This document shows positions 55,812 through 64,000 of a DNA stretch of 64,000 nt, piece by piece. Where the stretch lies: NCBI GenBank assembly GCA_027405735.1, contig JAPEHQ010000016.1:682001-746000 (forward strand). Reading direction: 5' to 3'. This DNA comes from Mucor racemosus (lineage: Eukaryota; Mucoromycota; Mucoromycetes; Mucorales; Mucoraceae). The position numbers and the translations under genes are program-made. A model generated the notes under the pieces. That model had not been told where the DNA came from. It made no database searches and saw only the letters and a program-made list of their open reading frames with translations. Numbering within the stretch: position 1 is the first letter of the stretch; every line of letters begins with the position of its first letter.

Positions 55812-58800
55812 GTTGTAAATGTATGTAATAAAGAAAGATAAGTACGTGAGAATTGGTCGATCTTTATTAAATATAAAAACGAGATGGGGAAATCAAATGA
55901 AGGGTGAATGTCTACTGCTATTTATATTTGATTTAAGGATTGCTTACACACCTGTCTAGAACAGTGTTCTCATACTAAAATTTAGTGTCAATCCTCACTT
56001 ATGCTAATGTAATTATATTCAGATATAGATGATCAGTCTAAAGTCTTTAGTTGCTCTTGGCAACACTAATTATTAATATTCTTTACTTTCTATCTTTTAT
56101 TCTAAGTCTAGATTATCAGAACTTAGCTTATGTGATTATCAGGGTAATCATTTACAGTGTTTATATGACACATATGCTAAATATGTTAAGGCATAGTTTA
56201 TTGTCATATTTAAACTACGATTTAAGGTACATTTATATATGCAAATACAACAAGAATTAAGGGATTTTTTTCATAGTGGAGCAATGAGATCAAGGTTTTT
56301 TAGCCAATTTATTAAAGCATATCAATCATAATATAATTAATAAAGATAATTTGAATGGTTTAAAGCAGATGTGAGCTACTCTGATTCAACAGAATTGCCT
56401 TATTGACAAGATATATCAATTTGAAATTTGATATTTGAAAGACTTCTGCCCACGTTCTTCTTTCGGGGGGGACCAAATGGGAGCAACGACAACAACCTGT
56501 TTGGTAACATTAAAAGTATTTATTCCTTTGTAAATTTCTGTTTGTTACATACAAAATCTTTTTTCTTCCCTACTCTTTCCTCAGCTCTTTTATTTACGTT
56601 TAAAATTACAACAAAAAGACCAATATTTTTTTATAAACTGAAATCAAGAAGCAGGTACAATTAAATGTTTTTCCTATTGTTTATTTGAAAATGAATTATT
56701 AACTGTTAATGTTAAGGCACGTTATAGTATTTTTTCTCGAACAAAAAAAGCATTCAAGGTTTAGTCATTCTGTTCCATCATCTACGTTATAATCAATGCT
56801 TTTTTGGTCTAAAGTCGATATCTACCTGGAGAAAAACTGGTGATTATAAAGATATGTATAGTATTGACTTAATTTGAATGAATAAATAAACTCATGTTAG
56901 TCTATTTAGTTTCTAAAAAGTATTTGTTTGTATTTAGTGGCCAACAGCTAAGAAGAGAAAAACAAGATGTTGCCTTGTATACCACTACCAACTATCAAAT
57001 GTACACCATAATGATTATTTATTAGCTTGTTAATTGATTTTACTAATAAATCAATTTTTAATAGGTCAAAATTAAAGGGGTATTTAGTTCAAAACGCTTG
57101 AAACAATTCAATTATGTTAATTTACATGGCTTATCGTCTCTTTTTCATTCAATTGCTATATTTGATTTCAATATTTCGTTTATACTGATAATCGAGTCGT
57201 TCGTCTATTAGAGTCAACTCGTCATCCTTAATTAGCGTATCTATAATAACGGTCCATTATTAGCTCATGGTGTGCAAAGTTATTAAAAGGGGTTATCTAA
57301 TCTCAAATTATCTGATTCAACTGCTGATGCTAAACTAGCATGAAATTAGTTGCGTTGACTCGCAATAAAGTAAGGTGTTGTTTTATCACGTACGATGTTT
57401 GCGTTCAATATGTTTCAGTTAAATTGAACAGATAGAGATATGGTTCATGCAGGGATCTATGAATGTGTGAGAGAGCTCACCAGGTTTATATTAACACAAA
57501 AAAATGATCTAAATTGTGATGCTTTGTCGACCTGTACGAGATTTTTTTGTGGCGATACCTGGTGGCTGAAGTATAATTTAAGCATTTAATTGTCAAATGT
57601 ACCAAAGCAAGATGAAGTAGGTTGGTTGATATAACGGATAATAAATGCAATGTCATTTATTAAATGAGAAACGTTTTATGTTTTTTTAATAGAACGATAA
57701 CATCATAATTATACAAAATTAAAACACCTGCTATCTTCAAATATTTTGTTACATTTAAATAATAAATAATAGTTAATATTAGGAATGGGCTTCGATTCGA
57801 GTTTGAATCGAGTTTTAACGGAAACGGCCATTCGATTCGAGTTGGAAAACGGCCCGTTTTTTTGTAACCCAGATAAAAAACGGGGTGGGAGAAAGTATTG
57901 GTTTGCCTTAAGGAGGCTGTTAATAGCAACCTTGTCAAATTAATATGGGATTATGAATTGATAATAGCATATTTGACAGTTTCACAACTTGAAGTATTTT
58001 TTCAATCCTGTTTTCGAGCTTAGCTAACAAAAAAAGAAAAGAAGAAACTCGAATACCCTCATTCGAGTTTGCATAAAAAACGGCCCGTTAAAGCAGTCAA
58101 ACTCGGTTAACCGTAATACGATGCGTTGTTTGTGAAATCCTAGTTAATATATAAAATAAGTTGTAAGTTGTAGCTTACTACGTGCTTTTTACTTAATTTT
58201 TAAAGAAAAAAATTATCGCAAATTGGGATTTCGTTCCATTGCGAAATTGAAATAGAAATAAAATGTAAATATTACCAAGTTCTTTAATCGTTTCTCAATG
58301 GGTGAATATAAATGTATAATGCAAAGCTGACTTCTGAATGAAAGTACTAATTATTCTGATTAACATCAATAGGTTCACAAAGCATAGTTATTAAGTGCAA
58401 TAATTGCTACTAAATTGCATAATTTGATATGCAGAAAAACCTTGAAGTATTTATTCTTTTTTTTTAGCAGTGCTACAAATCATCGTTTAATATGACTGAA
58501 TATTAATAAATCAGAGAAAATACAGCTGGTAAAAAACTAACTGATATCCAACAATGTACATCGAGGTCAAGATTGATAAACATGCATTCATTGTGTAATG
58601 AAAATCACAGAATTTTGATTGATAGAAGTTACAGGACCAAGATGTTGTGTTTGCCTCAGGATTTTTAAAAAAAAGGTTTAAAATCATGCTTCATCAAACT
58701 TAGATGTTAAATACTCACCATATGCTATTAGTATCATCTTGTTTTTTATATAATTGCTGTATTGCTATTAAAAATCAAATTTTTCATAGCTTATAACAAT

Positions 58801-58829
58801 GACAACCGGGTGTTTCCAATTTCAGATTG
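55812..58829. other. Gene desert
   Basis: AT-rich, no gene recognised. 57783-58095 is a GC-richer patch with repeated TTCGATTCGAGTT (57791, 57831) and AACGGCCCGTT (57847, 58079). A 78-codon frame (56428-56664) has no domain. Confidence 0.5.
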
Positions 58830-59063
58830 ACATTTATCATAAGGTGGGCTGATGTACGTTTGATACTACTGTCAGATGAAACCAGTCGATTTAATTTATG
58901 GAATTTGAATGCAAATACCGAGGAACCATTTGCAAGTACTTAAGTTGACTCTTCTGGTAAAGCATTCAATAAGTTGGCTTGGGACAAAGAGGATAAAAAG
59001 GCGGCAATAGGTTCCAGTGATGGCCATGTTTATGTTTATGTTTACGTTTATGATATTGGAGAG
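58830..59063 (+). pseudogene. Dynein intermediate chain WD40 fragment (pseudogene)
   Basis: Reading frame gives SRFNLWNLNANTEEPFAST, a TAA stop, then VDSSGKAFNKLAWDKEDKKA, IGSSDGHVYVY and YDIGE. This resembles the last WD40 repeats of cytoplasmic dynein intermediate chains (DLWNLN...TEVP, AVGDxxGxxxVYDV pattern). The TTTATG repeat near the end has expanded to encode VYVYVYVYD. It is followed by a GTAACA that could be an old donor. The rest of the gene was not found, so this is a detached, broken fragment. Confidence 0.55.
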
Positions 59064-60872
59064 GTAACACTAAAACTCAACGTAATCACCTCTAGCGCAA
59101 TAATTATACATTAAGACTATATTATCATCATCAAATAAACTACCACACAATATTAACATGTATAAAGGTTTACAGTAATAAGCTTGAATCAAGTAGGTAC
59201 AGCATCGTAAATCCTTGAAAAAGTTCTCAAGTATTATAAAATCTCTTATTTTTAAGACTTACAAAGCTTATAAGCGGAATATTAATTTAGAAAATTATTT
59301 TTGTCCAGATCATCAATTTTGACATTTTTTAATTTTTTTTTTTTCTGATTTTGCAAATCTAGAGTTAATTATACTACTAATTATAAAAACAAAAAATATA
59401 CACATATACAGACTTTAGCGCCCTATTTGGTCAATAAAAAATAACAAACATTTTTATTGCAAAATATTACATGAAAATCCTTTAATCAAAAAACCGTTTT
59501 TGGGCCAAAAGTACAAAGTTTCATTACTTAATATTTAATATTAAGCTTTTATAAAATGCGTATTAGCTATGGCTACAATTTTCTCTCACAATGTAGTATA
59601 TTTAAACGTTGATTTTGGTATCAAAATTTGATTTTTCTGTTTTTTGATCAAAACCATGAGTGTTGGTAAGGGTAAAATGAGTCCCAAAAATGTCCGCTAC
59701 AAAAACTGAATTTTCAGATTGTACGTGGTTAAATACAAGAAAAGTCGAACAAAAAAAAATACCCTTTATTTAAAACTTGGATATATCATAATATAAGAGA
59801 CTTAGCCGTCCAATCTTGCTATGCTCAATTACGGCGTTGCTCTACGGACTCGCTTTTGCAATTTTTTAATATAGGTAGCAGGTAGCAGTCGTTATATTAG
59901 AGACTGATATTTTCATTTAACCGCATTTTAGGATCAAATATCATTATTTACTACTGTATTGCTGGACGTATTTCTTGATTACTAGATCAAATCGAAGGCA
60001 ATGATATTTATATCTACTCAATGAAAATCTAGAACTGGCTACAAATCCACGAAATGTTCCAGAAAAGTGTTAAATTTTAAATGACATGGGAACAAAAAAA
60101 AAGAAAGAATAATATAATATTTTGTCTAATAACCATAGTTTTAATCATAGCTATTGTATACTTCAAAACAAATCTTTTTACAGCTGACAATCGTAAACTA
60201 AAATAGTAAGTTTAAAAAAGATTAATTTGTTTAAATTTTATGCGTGAGTGTGATAAAGTAACATCTATAACCTTAGATTTGGCTTGCATATAAAATTAAG
60301 CAGTAAGTATTATTTAAGTTTAGGCTCGAGCAAAAACCATTGTTGCTGTAAAAATTATAGTTATAAGCATATGTACAAATGATGATAATCTTAAATATAT
60401 CGGCTCTTGCATGTATTGCTCTACATCAACAATGTATTGAACTGTATTACGCTCATGGTCAGATTTTATTATTATGCACAAATAGAGGTAGTGATATGCT
60501 TATGGGCAATTCTACTATTATCTTCTACTTATTTGTTGTTTTGTTTTTCTTGATTTGTGCAATATTGAGTAATTTGACCATGTTTTTTTTTCTTTGGTAT
60601 GCTGTATACTACTGCTGTTTGCTGAATATTAGTAGCAGTAATTTGGTTTACAAAAAATCTTTATTCCTGATCGAAATATAAGAAAAATCTGTTATTTTTG
60701 CCCTATATCATGTAATTATGCTAGGTAAAATAATGCAAAAGCTGACTTTATTTCACTAGAAAATATAACTGAAGTTTCCAGTGGGCATATAATTCATAGA
60801 TGCAAAATAGCGCTGCAAGTATACGTACAAAAATTCAGTAGTAGATAAAGTGCGTATATACTGTATATACTA
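59064..60872. other. Gene desert
   Basis: AT-rich with no gene recognised. A 100-codon frame at 60379-60681 is hydrophobic by composition and unsupported. Confidence 0.45.
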
Positions 60873-61334
60873 TGTGGAATATGTACACATTTATCCACTA
60901 TATTGATCTCCATTTCATCTGATTCTCAATTAAAGTACAGCTGGCATAAATAGACATTACACTACTAAATGATATATGCTAATTCATACTAATATAAATT
61001 CTCTACGAAGCTTCTATCCTAGCAACTTATAGTTAAAGACCAATCAACATAATGTGGATTTAATCACACCATTATGATCAAGGACCCATGAACTCTATGA
61101 ATACACCGATTGGTTACTATCAAGATTTATACCTGACAAGGGGTATGATTGGCTATGTATGGACCTAGGAATGCTTACCTAATCTCTCTGATGAAAACTA
61201 TATAAAGAGGACATTTATTTATTACAAAAGTCCTCAAGTAGAATTTAACTTGATAATAAAACCCTAATGTTATCTAGTCGAACTCCTATTGTTTTTTTAT
61301 ACTTTTTTTCGTGAATAGCCCTATCTGTTCCACA
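60873..61334 (+). mobile_element. Solo LTR with 5-bp target duplication
   Basis: Starts TGTGGAATATG and ends GTTCCACA, so TG...CA with a 7-bp inverted repeat (TGTGGAA/TTCCACA). TACTA flanks both sides (60868-60872 and 61335-61339). Internal CTATATAAAGAGG (about 61199) and ATAATAAAACC (about 61254) fit promoter and poly(A) signals. No internal region follows, so it is a solo LTR. Related halves lie at 13128-13470 and 16158-16303. Confidence 0.85.
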
Positions 61335-61900
61335 TACTATATAGTGATGTATCATTCTTAAACCGGATCATGTCAAATCCAAAAAAGTAAATAATAACAG
61401 ATCCAGAACCGGAAGTTCCTTAATTAAATATTAACTATACAATGCTCCTAAAAGCATGGTATAGAAGCATGGTATAGAAGCATGGTACAAAAGCATAATA
61501 CGCCAGTGCGATATTCCAACATGATATACCAACATGACACATTGCTATTAAATAACATCTAAACTACCTTATCACATCATTAATTCCCCAAATCAAATAG
61601 TATATAAACCCTATTAATTTCATTCCAATAAACGATATCTCTTTACTTGATTAAATTTCTAACTTTATTTAATCTAAACATATTTTGATAAATCATATAG
61701 TAACAAAATTTTTATAATCTATAAAAGTTACGGTCATCAGTGTTGAAAATACTAGATCTCATCCGTCTCACAAGAAAACAATATCTTCTAATCAGTATGT
61801 ATAATATTAAATTTGAATTTTCAAAAAAAAGTCATAATTTCAATCTTCAAAATCAGTGTATGCCTTCTTTCTATAGCTAACCTCATAATCATAATAAACA
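61335..61900. repeat. Repeat-rich spacer
   Basis: Contains a short tandem array AGCATGGTATAGA (three units, about 61453-61490) and an LTR-like end (TATATAAACCC, CCAATAAACGATATC, about 61602-61640) resembling 9116-9150. No gene. Confidence 0.45.
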
Positions 61901-63340
61901 TTTTTTAGGATATACCTCAGGGACCACAAAATAGATATGAATTAGTCGCATTATGATAATAGCTATTCCTGAATTCATGTTATATCTCACGAAAGGCTCA
62001 AAAACACGTAAAATTCAATGCTTTTTCCTTAAAAACTGGGTCTCTCTTTTCATCCCTGCCCAACTTTTTTCCCCACTAAACAACATCAAGAAAAAATTAT
62101 ATGCCAATGTACCTGAGATGTTCAGCTTTAATTCAAAAACAAGTATCCGGAAATATCCTACTTTTTGCAGGTGGTATTAATTTTTCAGTGCTAAGGTTTC
62201 GGATTATTTACGCGTATTTCACTGCTAATGTATTGAAAACTTTGAGGCTTCATATCTCTAGAAAAAATTAAGCTATACCCACACTTTTTAATAATAAAAC
62301 TTACTTGTTTTAAAATGCTCTATAACATATTTTAGTACAAAAAAATTCTGAGCACTTTTATTTTTTTTTCATTTTTTTGACATTTCTATAGTAGGTTTCA
62401 AAATATTGCTTATATTGAACAACCCTTTTTTTACATTCATTTCATTAAGCTCGTTGAGCTCTCTCGGACCCAATTTAGGTTTTTTCAAAATATTGATTTT
62501 TCGTGGAGAAATCCTCAAAAATGTGTACAAAAAGATGCCTTCATTTCTAGCTTCTATTTTTCCCTTATATACCCTCATCCTAAATTCTGAATCTGAAAAA
62601 ATTTGGACAAAAATCTCGTTTTCTCTACGAAAAATGCAGCTAAAAGACTTTTCAATAGCTTGATCGATAGATAATTTGCTTGCACATCATTGAAATTACT
62701 AATATTTTAATTATGCTTATAAAAAGTGATGTGTATCTTCAAAAAAACTCCAAAATTTCAATTGCATTTTACGCAAAATTTAATGTGAAATGTTTTTCTG
62801 AATTTTGTTTAGACGTATGCAGAATTTAAAACTGTACAAAAGCTATTTAATACTCTAGATCAACTTACTTTGCAGCTCGTGAGCCATTAAATAATTTTGT
62901 TTTTTTGAATCATTTTCATTCATTTCAAGAAATAAATTTTGGAACCCCGTGATGATAGATTTTTAGCTGTGATAAGAACTATTATTTTGATTATCTCGAC
63001 GAAAAATCAATATTTTTTGCTAAAACAAAAAATGCAGAGTAGCAATCAATTAGATCTGTCTTGTAAATACAGAAATTACGTCCTGGATAATGAGTTTTAA
63101 GTTTCACAAAATAATAAACTAATATTTACAACTGCAGAAAACAAAGAAAAAAAAATCCCATCCTTGTTAGTATTGATCCAATTAATCTCCAATTATACAT
63201 GAAGGTAGATTTAAATATATCATGTATAAAAATTTATATTTCTACTTTTACAAGTCATTGTAAATTGAGAAAACCATCAGCAAAACATGATATTTCTGTC
63301 CAATAAAACCATCTGTTTTGTCCTATATTTTCATGTTTGA
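61901..63340 (+). repeat. Dispersed repeat R, copy R5
   Basis: Collinear with R4: opening block (ATGCCAATGTACCTGAGATG, 62100), one module (62240-62530, GTTGAGCTCTCTCGGACCC) and the distal part (CAATTGCATTTTACGCAAAA, 62759). No GTTACACTCCATA unit was found at its start. Confidence 0.75.
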
Positions 63341-64000
63341 TAAATAATACTTAAAATCAATAATCAAACAACCCAACATTTATACTCAAAAGTAATGGGA
63401 TTATCGACAATTGCAATACAATTACCATATAGTAAATAATCACTAAATAATATAAATAGAGACGTAGAATAACCATTTTATTGCACATTATCCATATTTT
63501 AATAAAGAAGGATTTTAACACTATTCTTGTATCGCTTTTTACCCCTCTTATTTTACTGCAGTTGTAACAGTATCCAGGATTAAAATTTTATCACCCCATT
63601 GATTTGCTGGTTAAATCGTAGGAATAAAACGCGTATTTTCTTTGAGTGCCTTTTGCGACTTTATAGCAGACCATTTCAAATCAGAAATAGCGCTAAATCA
63701 GCCAAAATCAGCATATATGGCAATGATAACGACCGATATTAATAAATAAATATCCTATTTATGCCTAATAAAAGTCGTTATTGAAAAGATTTCAAGATAG
63801 ATTATTGGCCTAAATGTAAACCTCAGTAGTAAAAGATTATATATGGGTATAAAGCCCTTTTATGGCCAAAAATTTATTAAAGCCCGGATGCGACACTTTT
63901 CTGGTATTGCATACTTTCGAAAAAAAAAAAAAAAGAAAAAAAAATATGAGAGCATATCTAAAATCATAAGTAACAATACAGCAATGAGAACATTTATTTA
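63341..64000. other. AT-rich end of window
   Basis: No gene recognised; A-rich run at 63920-63943. Confidence 0.4.

Noticed and set aside
60379..60681. 100-codon hydrophobic frame that looks like membrane segments
   Set aside because: T-rich DNA gives Phe/Leu/Ile runs by composition alone.

Overview
The window reads as AT-rich nuclear DNA of an early-diverging fungus, most likely a Mucoromycota (Mucorales-type) species. Protein genes carry many short GT-AG introns (about 50-95 bp). They include fungal types such as a DIL-plus-ankyrin protein, a cytochrome b5-acyl-CoA dehydrogenase fusion and an iqw1/DCAF6-type protein. Long AT-rich repeat tracts separate the gene islands. Genus and species cannot be assigned from sequence reading alone.

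Layout. 1-6824 is a minus-strand gene block: DIL/ankyrin protein (3' end outside the window), a four-TM SUR7/PalI/claudin-like protein, and DPH1 (diphthamide synthesis). 6990-9240 is repeat DNA (R1 and an LTR fragment). 9245-22430 is a 13.2-kb inverted duplication. Its 2-kb arms each carry a copy of an unrecognised acidic-protein gene. The 9.1-kb spacer holds a dead Tc1/mariner transposase, two hAT-like MITEs, a split LTR, repeat R2 and an aminoglycoside-phosphotransferase-like kinase gene broken by a TGA. 22987-28645 is an L1-type LINE with two intact ORFs, a poly(A) tail and a perfect 17-bp target-site duplication. 29592-37382 is a second minus-strand block: DCAF6/iqw1, VPS11 and a small Tyr/Asn-rich candidate gene. 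37915-42660 is repeat R3 and an LTR-like element. 42980-47610 holds the cytochrome b5-ACAD fusion and a CAP-Gly/coiled-coil/zinc-knuckle CLIP-type protein. 50154-53219 holds a PNRC/EDC1-like protein and ribosomal protein uS3 (RPS3) on the plus strand. 53690-64000 is a gene desert with repeats R4 and R5, a hairpin, a clean solo LTR with TACTA duplications, and a dynein-intermediate-chain pseudogene fragment.

The coding genes are mostly housekeeping: membrane traffic (VPS11), translation (RPS3, DPH1), ubiquitin ligase adaptor (DCAF6), microtubule plus ends (CLIP), cargo or motor adaptor (DIL), mRNA decay (PNRC/EDC1-like) and acyl-CoA oxidation (ACAD, with a decayed APH-type partner). No operon-like system was seen.

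The observations most worth a second look are: (1) a U12-type AT-AC intron in VPS11 with an exact donor and a near-consensus branch site; (2) a 3-nt microexon in RPS3 that supplies one conserved Phe; (3) a dispersed repeat family whose copies carry different numbers of a tandem unit with core GTTACACTCCATA; (4) the inverted duplication with its acidic-protein genes; (5) two halves of one LTR in swapped order, each abutting a MITE, with the MITE's 8-bp duplication split between them. All exon joins were worked out by hand from splice signals, frame and family knowledge. No search or alignment program was run.
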